Notes: generated from the sequence alone by a model not told the origin. Positions 52,926 through 61,703 are shown, numbered from the stretch's first letter. The stretch is DNA of 64,000 nt from Actinomycetospora sp. NBRC 106375 (GCF_030269665.1 NZ_BSTS01000004.1:305908-369907); one strand, 5' to 3'. Numbers and translations are program-made.

Positions 52926-54035
52926 ATGGGGCCGGATCGCCCCTCATCGACACAGGCGGCGACGGCGGCGCTCGAGGAGGGGACACTCACGCTGGCCGGG
53001 CGGAACGAGACGGTGCCGGAGACCAGCCGACGGGACCAGGCCACGCGGCCGGAGCGATGCCTCGCCGCCGGCGACGTCCCCGTCGAGGAGATCGCCCTCC
53101 TGTGCCGCCGCGCGCTGCGGGTCACCGCGGCCGTGTGCTGGGCGGAGATCGCGGTCCCCGTCCGCGCCGGGACGACCGTCACCGCAACCGCCGGCGACCT
53201 CCCCGACACGGTCGTCGACGCGATGGCTCAGGGACCGCGAACGGCGTCGAGCCGCTCGGGGCACTCGATCATGGTGGACGACGTGGGCGCCGACCGTCGC
53301 TGGCCCGGGCTGCGCGGGGGCCACGAGGGGCACGACGCCGCGATGTCGGTGCTCACGGTGCCGGTCGGCGGCGGCGGGGCGACGCTCGCGCTCGCGGCGG
53401 GCGCCGCCCGGGCGTTCGACCCGGCCGCGCGCGCCGTGGCCACCGAGATCGCGCGCCACGCGTACCGGCTGCTCGCGTTCCGGCTCGCGGACCCGCAGCA
53501 CGGCGCCTGGGAGACCGCCACCCGTGCCCACGACGCGGTCGTCGCGGCACGCGCCCTGCTCGCGCGGCGGGACCAGGTCTCCACGGACGTCGCGTTCGAC
53601 ACCCTGCTCGAGCGCGCGGACCAGGAGGGCACGACCGTCGGCGCCACGGCCGAGGAGATCCTCGCCGAGCTCGGGCCGGCCGCCGAGTACGGCCCGGTGG
53701 CGCGCGCTCCCGAGCCCGCCACGCTGCGCCGCGCCGTCGCCTACCTGGAGGAGCACGCGGCCGAGGACGTCGACGTCACCGACGTCGCGGAGGTGGCGGG
53801 CCTGGGTGTCCGCGGGCTCCAGATGGCCTTCCGGCGCTGGCGGGGCACGACACCGCTGGGCCACCTGCGCGAGATCCGGCTCGCCCGGGCGCACGAGGAG
53901 CTGCGCTCCGCCGACCCGCGGACGGCGACCGTCGCCGACGTCGCCGCGCGCTGGCACTTCACCCACCCCGGCCGGTTCTCGGTGACCTACCGCCGGCGCT
54001 ACGGCTGCTCGCCCAGCGACACCCTGCGGGCCTGA
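52926..54035 (+). CDS. Regulator with GAF-like, ANTAR-like and AraC-type HTH regions
   Basis: Protein of 369 residues with three modules. Residues ~55-190 look like a GAF sensor (EEIALLCRRALRVTAAVCWA, SVLTVPVGGGGATLALA). Residues ~195-245 (ATRAHDAVVAARALLARRDQ, VSTDVAFDTLLERADQEGTT) match the ANTAR RNA-binding pattern in spacing, including the AxGxLxxR-type turn, though the fit is loose. Residues ~265-369 are an AraC-type DNA-binding domain (EVAGLGVRGLQMAFRRWRGT, RWHFTHPGRFSVTYRRRYGC). AraC and ANTAR outputs in one protein would be unusual. ATG 52926 is preceded by GAGAGGTAGG. It may regulate the downstream alcohol dehydrogenase locus. Confidence 0.78.
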   Translation: MGPDRPSSTQAATAALEEGTLTLAGRNETVPETSRRDQATRPERCLAAGDVPVEEIALLCRRALRVTAAVCWAEIAVPVRAGTTVTATAGDLPDTVVDAMAQGPRTASSRSGHSIMVDDVGADRRWPGLRGGHEGHDAAMSVLTVPVGGGGATLALAAGAARAFDPAARAVATEIARHAYRLLAFRLADPQHGAWETATRAHDAVVAARALLARRDQVSTDVAFDTLLERADQEGTTVGATAEEILAELGPAAEYGPVARAPEPATLRRAVAYLEEHAAEDVDVTDVAEVAGLGVRGLQMAFRRWRGTTPLGHLREIRLARAHEELRSADPRTATVADVAARWHFTHPGRFSVTYRRRYGCSPSDTLRA

Positions 54036-54101
54036 GCCCCTGATCGACACCGCCCGCACGGGCCTGTCCCGGGCCCGCCGCCCGGTCTAGCGTCACCGGG
54101 C

Positions 54102-55973
54102 GTGGCCCCTGCGCGCGCGGTGGACGCCGCGCGGCGGCGCTACCTGCGGCACGGTCGCGACGCCGTCGAGCCGGGGGATGTGCGCCCCGAGGTGCTCGCC
54201 TCGTGGGAGCGCGCCCGCGCCGCGGGGGTGGACACCGCGCGGCTGGGGGCGAGCTTCGCCGGCCTCGACGGCGGCTCCTCGACCGCCGCGGCGGCGCGGG
54301 TGCTCGACGGCCTGCCCGGGCGTCATCCCGAGCTGGACGCCTCGGTGCTGGTCGTCGACCGCGACGGCGTCGTGCGCCTGCGTCGCGACACCGACCCGGC
54401 CCTCGCCGAGATCCTCGATGCGGTCTGCCTCGCGCCCGGGTACCGGCACGCCGAGGACGTCGTGGGCACGACGGCGGCGACGCTCGCGCTGCACGAGGGG
54501 CGGGCGCTCGCCGTCGAGGGCCCGGAGCACCTGCACCCCGAGCTCGCCGTCCTCGCCGCCGCCGCGGCGCCGGTCGCGCGGGGCGGGGACGCCGGCGAGG
54601 CCGGGGACCTCGCGGTCGTCGTGGTCCGCCACGCCGCCGACGGCGCCGGGCGCGACCTGCCGTTCGTGCGGATGCTGGCCGCCGAGATCGCCGACCGGGA
54701 CGGTGCCGGGCGCCGGGGCCGGATCCTCGCCGTGCACGACGCCCTCGCGGCGAGCGCGGCGGACGGCGCGGCGTGGGTGGTGGCCACCGACGGCGAGGAC
54801 GTCGTGCTCGGGGCCGGGGCGCGCCGCCTGCCGCCCGCCGACCAGCAGGCCCTGGCCGACGTCGCGCTCGCGGGCCTGGCGCTCGAGCACCCCGCGGAGC
54901 CCTACCTCGTCGACCTCCCGTCGGGCGCCGGCGCGGAGATCGCGGTGCGGGAGATCCGCCACGACGGGCGCCTCGTCGGCTGTGCGGTCGGCGCCGGGCC
55001 CGCCGTCGACGACGTCGCCCGCCGCGAGGCCGAGGCGCGCCGCCGGCAGGGCTCGCACGTCGCGCCCACCGCGCGGCGCGACTTCGCCGCCTCGCTGCGC
55101 GGGGCCGCCGCCGACCACGAGCACGCCGAGGCCCGGGTCCGCGCCAACCGCGACCTGCTCACGCCCTCGTTGCGCGCCCGCCAGGAGCTCGCGGCGAACC
55201 TCGGGCAGCGGCGCCACCAGGTGCTCGTCGGCGAGGCCGGGGTCGGCAAGCGGACGCTGGTCGTCGAGCAGTTCGGCCGGCTGCACCGCGACGGCGCGGT
55301 GACCGTCGTCGACGTCGACACCGCCGAGGGCGACGACGGCGCCGCGGCCCCGCTCGCCCGCCTGCTGCGGCGCCCGCCGGGACGCCCCCACCTCGTCGTG
55401 CTGCGCGGGCTGCAGGCGGTCGCCCCGCTGGCCGCCCGGCGTCTCGACGAGGCCCTGCGCCTGCTGCTCGCCCACGCCGGCGACGTCGTGGTCGTCGCGT
55501 GCCTCGACACCACCGCGGTCGACGCCGGGCGCCCCTACGGCCTGCTCCTGCGTCACTTCCACGAGACCGTCCGCATCCCCGCGCTGCGCCACCGCACCGA
55601 CGAGCTCGCCGACCTCGCGCTCAAGGTGCTGCACTCGCTGTCCGGCGGGCGCTCGCTGCGGCTGTCGCACCAGGTCATCCGCGTCCTCGAGGGGTACGCG
55701 TGGCCGGGCAACATCAACGAGCTCGAGGACGTGCTGCGCTACGTCGTGGCGCGCAAGCCCGTCGGCGTCGTCCAGGCCCCCGACCTGCCCGCCCTCTGCT
55801 TCGCGAGCCGGGCGCCGCGGCTGACGATGCTGGAGACCGCGCAGGCCGACGCGATCATCCAGGCGCTCTACGAGGCCCGGGGCAACCGCTACCAGGCCGC
55901 CGCCATGCTGGGCATCGCCCGCTCCTCGCTGTACCGCAAGATCGACGCGTTCGGGATCAGCTACATCGCGTAG
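54102..55973 (+). CDS. AcoR/MimR-like regulator with degenerate AAA domain and Fis-type HTH
   Basis: Protein of 623 residues. The N-terminal part resembles the GAF-containing sensor of AcoR-type regulators (RPEVLASWERARAAGVDTAR, GYRHAEDVVGTTAATLALHE). The central AAA-like region keeps GEAGVGKRT in place of a clean Walker A and shows no DE Walker B and no GAFTGA loop for sigma-54 contact; GYAWPGNINELEDVLRYVV is conserved. The C-terminus is a Fis-type HTH (NRYQAAAMLGIARSSLYRKI). It is therefore unlikely to work as a sigma-54 activator. GTG 54102 lies 8 nt after TAGCGT (54088-54093) and is probably leaderless. The alcohol dehydrogenase gene 234 nt downstream is the likely target. Confidence 0.88.
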   Translation: MAPARAVDAARRRYLRHGRDAVEPGDVRPEVLASWERARAAGVDTARLGASFAGLDGGSSTAAAARVLDGLPGRHPELDASVLVVDRDGVVRLRRDTDPALAEILDAVCLAPGYRHAEDVVGTTAATLALHEGRALAVEGPEHLHPELAVLAAAAAPVARGGDAGEAGDLAVVVVRHAADGAGRDLPFVRMLAAEIADRDGAGRRGRILAVHDALAASAADGAAWVVATDGEDVVLGAGARRLPPADQQALADVALAGLALEHPAEPYLVDLPSGAGAEIAVREIRHDGRLVGCAVGAGPAVDDVARREAEARRRQGSHVAPTARRDFAASLRGAAADHEHAEARVRANRDLLTPSLRARQELAANLGQRRHQVLVGEAGVGKRTLVVEQFGRLHRDGAVTVVDVDTAEGDDGAAAPLARLLRRPPGRPHLVVLRGLQAVAPLAARRLDEALRLLLAHAGDVVVVACLDTTAVDAGRPYGLLLRHFHETVRIPALRHRTDELADLALKVLHSLSGGRSLRLSHQVIRVLEGYAWPGNINELEDVLRYVVARKPVGVVQAPDLPALCFASRAPRLTMLETAQADAIIQALYEARGNRYQAAAMLGIARSSLYRKIDAFGISYIA

Positions 55974-56044
55974 GTGCGCTGCGCGCAGGTGAGCAGTATG
56001 GACGGCTATCGCACGACACTGCTCTCGAGCGCCGGAGGCGCACC

Positions 56045-56103
56045 TGTCCCGGTACCGGGTCAGTGATCATCGGGACCCGACGTCGGCATCACCGGGACGT
56101 CCC
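56045..56103. promoter_or_regulatory. Candidate activator sites upstream of the alcohol dehydrogenase gene
   Basis: The 233-bp gap before the dehydrogenase gene holds an 18-bp near-palindrome TGTCCCGGTACCGGGTCA (56045-56062) and the palindrome GGGACGTCCC (56094-56103). A further GGGACA lies at 56109-56114. A TAGCGT -10 box follows at 56135-56140. Repeated GGGAC/GTCCC half-sites suggest binding of the upstream regulator. Before these, GTGAGCAGT...ACTGCTC (from about 55989) is a weak hairpin that could end the regulator transcript. Confidence 0.5.
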
Positions 56104-56206
56104 AGGATGGGACAGGCAGGTGTGCTCCACGCCACTAGCGTCGGGACGCGGTGGCTCGCGGGGGAGCAGCCGGGCCACCGCGGGAGCGAACCGACGGAGG
56201 CACAGG

Positions 56207-57250
56207 ATGAAGGCACTGGTGTACCACGGCCCCGGCAGCAAGGCCTGGGAGGACGTCCCGGACGCGACGGTCCAGGAGCCGACCGACGTCGTGGTCAAGG
56301 TCGACACCACCACCATCTGCGGCACCGACCTGCACATCCTGCAGGGCGACGTGGCCGCCGTGACCGACGGCCGCATCCTCGGCCACGAGGCGGTCGGCAC
56401 GGTCACCGCGGTCGGCGACGCCGTGCGCGGCTTCTCGGTCGGCGACCGCGTCCTGGTCCCGGCGATCACCAAGTGCGGGCGCTGCGAGTACTGCCAGCGC
56501 GGCATCCCCTCGCACTGCCAGACCGTCGGCGGTATCGGATGGATCTTCGGCCACCTCATCGACGGCACCCAGGCCGAGCTCGTCCGCGTCCCCTACGCCG
56601 ACACGTCGCTGTACGCCGTCCCGCCCGAGGTCACCGACGAGCAGGCGATCTTCCTCGCCGACTCGCTGCCCACGGGCTACGAGGTCGGCGTGCTCGCCGG
56701 CGGCGTCCGTCCCGGCCACACCGTCGCCGTCGTCGGCGCCGGGGCCGTCGGCCTGTCCGCCGTGCTGACGACGGGCCTGTGGGGCGCGTCGAAGGTCATC
56801 GCGATCGACTCGAACAAGTTCCGCCTGGAGAAGGCGACCGAGTTCGGCGCCACCGACACCGTCGAGGTCGGGCCGGGGACCGTCAGCGACGTGGTCTCGC
56901 TGACCGACGGGCTCGGGGTCGACGTGGCCATCGAGGCCGTCGGCTACCCGGAGACCCTGCTGACCGCGGCGTCGCTGGTCCGTCCCGGCGGCACGATCGC
57001 CAACATCGGCGTCCACGGCACCCCGGTCGAGCTGCCGATGCAGGACATGTGGATCTCCAACGTGAGCCTGACCATGGGCCTGGTCGACACCGTCTCCATC
57101 CCGACCCTGCTGAAGATGGTCGCGTCCGGGCGGATCCCGGCCGAGAAGATGGGGACGCACCGGTTCACGTTCGGCCAGATCGACGAGGCCTACGACGTGT
57201 TCGCCAACGCCGCCGCGAACCTGGCGCTGAAGGTCGTCATCACGCCCTGA
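56207..57250 (+). CDS. Zinc-dependent alcohol dehydrogenase
   Basis: Protein of 347 residues, close in sequence style to secondary-alcohol/isopropanol-type dehydrogenases (MKALVYHGPGSKAWEDVPDA). Catalytic zinc: TTTICGTDLHILQGD and GHEAVGTVTA. Structural zinc loop CGRCEYCQRGIPSHC. NAD-binding motif GAGAVGLSAVL. Also GGIGWIFGHLIDGTQAELVR, characteristic of this subgroup. ATG 56207 follows GGAGG. It lies downstream of two regulators (GAF-ANTAR-AraC and AcoR-like), an arrangement known for alcohol or propane catabolism in actinobacteria. The true substrate is not determined. R1 follows the stop by 17 nt. Confidence 0.92.
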   Translation: MKALVYHGPGSKAWEDVPDATVQEPTDVVVKVDTTTICGTDLHILQGDVAAVTDGRILGHEAVGTVTAVGDAVRGFSVGDRVLVPAITKCGRCEYCQRGIPSHCQTVGGIGWIFGHLIDGTQAELVRVPYADTSLYAVPPEVTDEQAIFLADSLPTGYEVGVLAGGVRPGHTVAVVGAGAVGLSAVLTTGLWGASKVIAIDSNKFRLEKATEFGATDTVEVGPGTVSDVVSLTDGLGVDVAIEAVGYPETLLTAASLVRPGGTIANIGVHGTPVELPMQDMWISNVSLTMGLVDTVSIPTLLKMVASGRIPAEKMGTHRFTFGQIDEAYDVFANAAANLALKVVITP

Positions 57251-57267
57251 GACGTCGCGCGCGCCTG

Positions 57268-57324
57268 GTGTTGCAGCGAACGTGCTGTTCGCTGCTTCTA
57301 GGCGCCGAAAGTCCCCGTTGATCA
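57268..57324 (+). repeat. R1 dispersed 3'-end repeat, copy 6
   Basis: A 57-bp copy with the perfect hairpin GCAGCGAAC-GTGCT-GTTCGCTGC and the tail CTTCTAGGCGCCGAAA then GTCCCCGTTGATCA, continuing ACGGCGCACCGG. It starts 17 nt after the dehydrogenase stop in the same orientation. Confidence 0.88.
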
Positions 57325-57379
57325 ACGGCGCACCGGTCGCCCCGGCCGCTCCTCCGAGCGCCCGGGGCGGTCGTGCGTC

Positions 57380-57634
57380 TCAGGGCAGGAGCGTCAACCA
57401 GGCGACGAGGCCCAGCGCGAGCAGCAGCGTCAGGCGGCCGACCCAGTTCACGACGGCGGCCGAGGAGAGGAGCTCGGCGGCGAGCAGCTCGACGTGGTCG
57501 TCGGCGGGCGCCGGGACCGTCGTCGGCAGCGGCGCCACCGGTGCGGCGGCCCGCGGACGCGGGACGACGATCGTGCCGGGCAGGTCCGCCACGTCGAGGG
57601 TGGCGATGTCGGCGGTCTGGGTCTGGGCGATCAT
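57380..57634 (-). CDS. Small C-terminally anchored membrane protein
   Basis: Protein of 84 residues with a single hydrophobic helix at the C-terminus (VGRLTLLLALGLVAWLTLLP). The hydrophilic N-terminal ~60 residues contain Pro-rich sequence. ATG 57634 has GGGGAGAG about 6 nt upstream, so translation is credible despite the small size. No family recognised. It stands between the dehydrogenase (convergent) and a LysR gene (146 bp upstream, same strand). Confidence 0.6.
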   Translation of the reverse strand: MIAQTQTADIATLDVADLPGTIVVPRPRAAAPVAPLPTTVPAPADDHVELLAAELLSSAAVVNWVGRLTLLLALGLVAWLTLLP

Positions 57635-57780
57635 CTGAATCTCTCCCCGCGGAGGTCTCGGTCGTCGCCAGGAACGTCGAGTGTCCCGGCGACCCCGTTA
57701 GCGGATCTACCGCGACGTCCACCGAGTGGGTGGCAGTACCCCCTGACCAGGCGCGATGTCGGCACGCCCGGGTGGCGTCG

Positions 57781-58692
57781 TCACGGGGCCCGGAGCCGGC
57801 TCGCCGCGACCTGCCCGAGCACCAGCGTCAGGGGCGGCCACGCGCTCTGCCCGCGGCGGATCACCGCGTACGCCCGCATGCGCACGCCGGGCGAGGCCAG
57901 CGGGACGACGGAGATGCCCGGCCGCACCGCCCGGTCCGCGGGCAGGAGCCCGACACCGAGGCCGGCCAGCACGAGGTCCTCGACCAGCTCGAGGCTGTCC
58001 GCCTCGTGGGTCATGTGGCGGTGGAACCCGGCCATCGACGCGAGGGTGCGCAGCACCTGCTCGTCGGCCTGGTTGCGGGAGTTGCCGATCCAGGGCTGCC
58101 CGCGGAAGGCGTCGACGACGGCCAGGGCGTTCTCGTAGCCCTCCGGCGCGACCTCCGCCGCCGGGACGGCGAGGCCCCACGACGTCGACCACAACGACGT
58201 CGCCGTCAGGTCGGGGTCGAGCACGGCGGGCGCCAGGTCGTAGTCGTAGGTCAGCGCGAGATCGATCTGGTCGGCGACGAGCATCGCGTGGGCCTCGGCG
58301 GGCTCGTACTCCCGGATCGTCAGGCGCACCTGCGGGTGGGTGCGGGCCAGCGCCTCGACGGTCGGCAGCAGCGCCCGGCGGATCGCCGTCGCGAACCCCG
58401 CCACGCGCACGGTCCCGCGCGGCTCGGCGTCCGGGTCGAGGTCGAGCCGGGCGGTCTCGACGTCGGCCAGGATCGTGCGGGCGTGATCGGCGAGGCGGCG
58501 CCCGGCCGGGGTCAGCCGCGACCGGCGCCCGTCCGGCTCGACGAGCGCCGTCCCCACCTCGCGGGCCAGCGCCGCGATCTGCTGGGAGACCACCGACGTG
58601 CTCGTCCCCAGCACGTCGGCCACGACCCGCATCGAGCCGTGCCGGGCGAACTCGACGAGGTGGGGCAGGCGCCGGGTGTCCACGACTCCCAT
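57781..58692 (-). CDS. LysR-family transcriptional regulator
   Basis: Protein of 303 residues. N-terminal winged HTH (LPHLVEFARHGSMRVVADVL, GTSTSVVSQQIAALAREVG), then the two-lobed effector domain from about residue 93 (GTVRVAGFATAIRRALLPTV). Residues in the effector domain suggest no particular ligand. It is divergent from the EamA exporter gene (52 bp between starts), with an inverted repeat at 58715-58731, and very probably controls it. Confidence 0.92.
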   Translation of the reverse strand: MGVVDTRRLPHLVEFARHGSMRVVADVLGTSTSVVSQQIAALAREVGTALVEPDGRRSRLTPAGRRLADHARTILADVETARLDLDPDAEPRGTVRVAGFATAIRRALLPTVEALARTHPQVRLTIREYEPAEAHAMLVADQIDLALTYDYDLAPAVLDPDLTATSLWSTSWGLAVPAAEVAPEGYENALAVVDAFRGQPWIGNSRNQADEQVLRTLASMAGFHRHMTHEADSLELVEDLVLAGLGVGLLPADRAVRPGISVVPLASPGVRMRAYAVIRRGQSAWPPLTLVLGQVAASRLRAP

Positions 58693-58714
58693 TGTCCTGC
58701 TTCGGCGAACGATG

Positions 58715-58731
58715 CGTGAAGAAATCTCACG
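58715..58731. promoter_or_regulatory. Putative LysR binding site between lysR and the exporter gene
   Basis: CGTGA-AGAAATC-TCACG is an inverted repeat with 5-bp arms in the 52-bp divergent gap. It has the T-N11-A form expected for a LysR recognition site. Confidence 0.6.
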
Positions 58732-58743
58732 TGGACGCGAACG

Positions 58744-59643
58744 ATGGCGCCGCCTTCACTGGTCGCCGTGACGGCATCGACGCTCTCCCCCACCCGCTCG
58801 TCCGCCCGCACCGGGGTGGCGATGGCGACGGGCTCGATGCTCTGCGTCCAGGTCGGGCTCGCGAGCTCGGTGTGGCTGTTCGACGCGATCGGGTCGACGG
58901 GGACGGCCGCGCTGCGGCTCCTCTGGGCGGGCGTTCTGCTGGTGCTGGTCGTGCGCCCGCGGCCGTCGGCCTTCACGCGCCGGAGCCTGGCCGCCTGCGT
59001 GGGGCTCGGCGTCGTGACCGCCGGGCTGACGATCCTGTTCACCGAGGCGCTCGCCCGCATCCCGCTCGGCACGGCCAGCGCGCTGGAGTTCCTCGGGCCG
59101 CTGGGGGTCGCGGTCGTGCGCGGGCGCGGGAGGGCGCGCGGCTGGGCCCTGCTCGCCGCGGTCGGCGTCGTCCTGCTGACCCACCCGTGGGCCGCCGACC
59201 TCGACCCCGCCGGCGTCGGCTTCGCCCTCGCCGCGGCGGCCTGCTGGGCCGGCTACATCCTGCTGACCCAGCGCGTCGGCGACGAGGTCACCGGCGTCAC
59301 CGGGCTGGCCGTGTCGATGCCGGTCGCCGGGCTCGTCGCGGCCCTCGTGGCCGGACCGGGGCTGCTCGGCAGCGTATCGCCGGGAGGCCTGGGCGTGACG
59401 GTGCTGCTCGCCGGTCTCGGCATCGCCCTGCTGCTGCCGGTGATCCCGTTCAGCCTCGAGCTGCTCGCCCTGCGCCGCCTGACCACCGCCGCCTTCGGCA
59501 CGCTGATGAGCCTCGAGCCGGCCATCGCCCTCGCGGTCGGACTCGTGTTCCTCGGCCAGGTCCCGACGCCGTCCGCCGCGCTCGGTGTCGTGGCGGTGGT
59601 CCTCGCCGGGATCGGCGCCGAGCGCACGGGCGCGCGTTCCTAG
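58744..59643 (+). CDS. EamA/RhtA-type drug/metabolite exporter
   Basis: Protein of up to 299 residues with ten membrane helices and two EamA repeats ([20 protein letters not shown], then [20 protein letters not shown]; second repeat ending [20 protein letters not shown]). It resembles RhtA threonine/homoserine exporters. ATG 58744 is used; GTG 58768 is an alternative that removes eight poorly conserved residues. The divergent LysR gene is the likely regulator. The stop lies 6 bp from the convergent chorismate mutase stop. Confidence 0.88.
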   Translation: MAPPSLVAVTASTLSPTRSSARTGVAMATGSMLCVQVGLASSVWLFDAIGSTGTAALRLLWAGVLLVLVVRPRPSAFTRRSLAACVGLGVVTAGLTILFTEALARIPLGTASALEFLGPLGVAVVRGRGRARGWALLAAVGVVLLTHPWAADLDPAGVGFALAAAACWAGYILLTQRVGDEVTGVTGLAVSMPVAGLVAALVAGPGLLGSVSPGGLGVTVLLAGLGIALLLPVIPFSLELLALRRLTTAAFGTLMSLEPAIALAVGLVFLGQVPTPSAALGVVAVVLAGIGAERTGARS

Positions 59644-59649
59644 AGTGCG

Positions 59650-59934
59650 CTACTCCGGCTGCTGACGCGCGTGGACGTCGCGCCGCTCCAGGGCGATGAA
59701 GGCGTCGACCATCGCGGTCCAAGTCGCCGTGACGACCTCGAGGTCGACGCCCTCCTCGACCGCGCGGTCGTTCAGGCGGGCCATGAGGGCTCGTCGGCGT
59801 GCGGGCGCCTCCACGGCCGCGTCGTCCTGCTTGAAGCGGGCGGCCGCGTGCACCTGCTGCTGGCGCTGGGCGAGGAGCGCGACGATCTGGTCGTCGATGC
59901 GGTCGATCGCGGCACGGACGTCGTCGAGGGTCAC
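59650..59934 (-). CDS. Chorismate mutase (AroQ type)
   Basis: Protein of 94 residues, an all-helical AroQ-class domain. Conserved residues are visible in VRAAIDRIDDQIVALLAQRQ (Arg and Asp of helix 1), AARFKQDD (Lys) and RRRALMARLNDRAVEEGVDL. The reaction is chorismate to prephenate, although stand-alone members of this small family can also be isochorismate-pyruvate lyase-like. GTG 59934 gives the usual family length; the frame is open further upstream without conserved sequence. No other aromatic amino acid gene is near. Confidence 0.85.
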   Translation of the reverse strand: MTLDDVRAAIDRIDDQIVALLAQRQQQVHAAARFKQDDAAVEAPARRRALMARLNDRAVEEGVDLEVVTATWTAMVDAFIALERRDVHARQQPE

Positions 59935-60013
59935 GGCTCGGATCGTGCCTTGCCGCGCGGGCTCTCCCCTCACGACGCTGGCTCCGGTCCCGTCCCGCCT
60001 CCGGGGGTTCGCC

Positions 60014-60413
60014 ATGGGAGATCCCACCGCCGTCGACGTCGTGCGCCGTGTCTACGCCGCCCTGGCCGCCCGCGATCTCGAGGCCGTCGCCGCCTGCTTC
60101 GCCCAGGACGCGGTCTGGGTGCTGCCGGGGACGAGCCCCGTCGCCGGCACCCACCGCGGGTGGCCCGCGATCCGAGACGACTTCCTCGCCAGGCTCGGAC
60201 CGCTCTCCGGCGGCACCTTCCGCAACGAGCTGCTCGACGTCTGCGCCGGCGACCGCTTCGTCGTCGCCGTGCAGCACGCGACCCGCCGAGCACCGCGGCC
60301 GCCGGCTCGACGTGACCGGCTGTCAGCTGCTGCGCGTCGAGGACGGGCTCATCGTCGAGGGCCGCGGTCACTACTCCGACCAGGCCGCGCTGGACACGTT
60401 CTGGGGCGGGTGA
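60014..60413 (+). pseudogene. SnoaL/NTF2-like gene broken by a frameshift
   Basis: ATG 60014 (GGGGG upstream) opens a clear NTF2-like frame: VVRRVYAALAARDLEAVAAC, VWVLPGTSPVAGTHRGWPAI, FRNELLDVCAGDRFVVAVQH. The rest of the domain (EHRGRRLDVTGCQLLRVEDG, then HYSDQAALDTFWGG) continues in a different frame to the stop at 60413. The two halves join if one C is removed from the CCC run at 60282-60284. The intact product would be about 132 residues. This is either a recent mutation or an assembly error. Confidence 0.8.
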
Positions 60414-60415
60414 GC

Positions 60416-61267
60416 TCAGTGGTGCGCGAGGGCGATGCGGTAGAAGGCGGGCACGCCGGACGGGTCGAGCCCGTGGCGGGTCAGGGCCTCGGTGGTCGAC
60501 AGGTCCTCGCGGAGCGTCCAGCCGCGCTCGCGGAGGTAGGTCGGTAGCTCGGCGGGGTCGAAGCCGAACACGAACGGCTCGCCGGCGGCGGCGACCGAGT
60601 CCACCCACGGCCGGGCGTGCGGGAAGTGCACGGTGCCGTCGATCAGCCCGTGGTGGACGTAGGTGAGGGCGAGATCGCTGCCCGTCCCGGTGGCGTCGTG
60701 GGCCCAGCGCACGGTGGCGTCGACGGCTTCCGGGGTGAGGTAGCTGGCGACGCCCTCCCAGAGGACGAAGGTCGGCCGGCCGGGGCGGAAGCCGGCGGCG
60801 TCGAGCGCGCCGGCCAGGTCGTCACGGTCGAAGTCGACGGCGACGAACCGCACGTGCGCCGGGGACGTCCCCAGGACGCGGCGCTTGACCACCTGCGTGT
60901 CGGGGTGGTCGACCTCGAACACCCGCAGCCGGTCCGCCCCGGGCAGGCGGTAGGCGCGGCTGTCGTAGCCCGCGCCGAGGATCACCAGCTGCTCGACGCC
61001 GCCGTCGATGGCCGCGGTGACGGCGTCGTCGAGGACCTTGGTGCGGGCGACGGCGGACGGCCGGGGTCCCGGGTAGCGCCGGTCGATCACCCAGGGCACG
61101 AGGGCGCGCAGGAGCGGCAGCCGGGCCGCCGCCGCGACCTGCTGCAGCGGCGGACCGAGGAACGACGCCGCCAGGGGATCGGCGAACAACCGGCCCGGCC
61201 GGCCGTCCTCCAGGGCCCGGAACAAGGCCATGTACTCGGCGGTGCGGCTGCGTCGACCCTCGCGCAT
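60416..61267 (-). CDS. SAM-dependent methyltransferase, LCMT-like family
   Basis: Protein of 283 residues of the leucine carboxyl methyltransferase-like family, abundant in actinobacteria. Motifs: RSRTAEYMALFRALEDGRPG, FADPLAASFL, SAVARTKVLDDAV, VILGAGYDSRAYRLPG (SAM-binding), VFEVDHPDTQVVKRR, LWEGVASYLTPEAVDAT. It probably methylates a carboxyl or hydroxyl group of a small molecule; the substrate is unknown. ATG 61267 is chosen; the ribosome-binding site is weak, and the upstream in-frame extension runs into the ArsR operator region. Confidence 0.88.
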   Translation of the reverse strand: MREGRRSRTAEYMALFRALEDGRPGRLFADPLAASFLGPPLQQVAAAARLPLLRALVPWVIDRRYPGPRPSAVARTKVLDDAVTAAIDGGVEQLVILGAGYDSRAYRLPGADRLRVFEVDHPDTQVVKRRVLGTSPAHVRFVAVDFDRDDLAGALDAAGFRPGRPTFVLWEGVASYLTPEAVDATVRWAHDATGTGSDLALTYVHHGLIDGTVHFPHARPWVDSVAAAGEPFVFGFDPAELPTYLRERGWTLREDLSTTEALTRHGLDPSGVPAFYRIALAHH

Positions 61268-61353
61268 GCCGCTCAGCCTGGCAGCCGAGACATTGCCCGG
61301 ACGTGGAGCCGGCGCCGCTGAACGCCATGGCAAACAGGTGACCATGTAGACAC

Positions 61354-61376
61354 GTGACTTTCAAGTCACCTAATGT
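61354..61376 (+). promoter_or_regulatory. ArsR operator overlapping a leaderless promoter
   Basis: GTGACTT-TC-AAGTCAC (61354-61369) is a perfect 7-bp inverted repeat immediately before a TAATGT -10 box (61371-61376). The -10 lies 6 nt before the GTG of arsR, so the transcript should start at or next to the start codon. The operator occupies the spacer and would block the promoter, fitting autorepression. Confidence 0.75.
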
Positions 61377-61382
61377 GGCCGG

Positions 61383-61703
61383 GTGCAGGACGACGACGTG
61401 TTCCGGGCCCTTGCCGACCCGACGCGGCGTCTGTTGCTCGACCGCCTCTTCGAGCGCGACGGTCGCACGCTGGGAGAGCTCGAGGCCGAGGTGCCGGAGC
61501 TCACCCGCTTCGGGGTCATGAAGCATCTCGGCGTCCTGGAGCAGGCCGGACTGGTCGCGACACGCAAGGACGGTCGCCGCAAGCTGCACTACCTCAACCC
61601 CGTGCCCATCCGGCTGATCTCGGACCGATGGATCGACAAGTACCGGGCGCGGACCCTCGACGTCCTGATGGACCTCAGAGATCGACTGGAGGGCACGACG
61701 TGA
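61383..61703 (+). CDS. ArsR-family transcriptional regulator
   Basis: Protein of 106 residues with the winged HTH of ArsR proteins (VFRALADPTRRLLLDRLFER, GRTLGELEAEVPELTRFGVM, KHLGVLEQAGLVATRKDGRR). No Cys-rich metal site is visible. It belongs to the subgroup usually encoded next to SRPBCC/AHSA1 genes, as here. GTG 61383 follows a leaderless-type promoter with a palindromic operator. The stop overlaps the next gene by 4 nt. Confidence 0.9.
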   Translation: MQDDDVFRALADPTRRLLLDRLFERDGRTLGELEAEVPELTRFGVMKHLGVLEQAGLVATRKDGRRKLHYLNPVPIRLISDRWIDKYRARTLDVLMDLRDRLEGTT

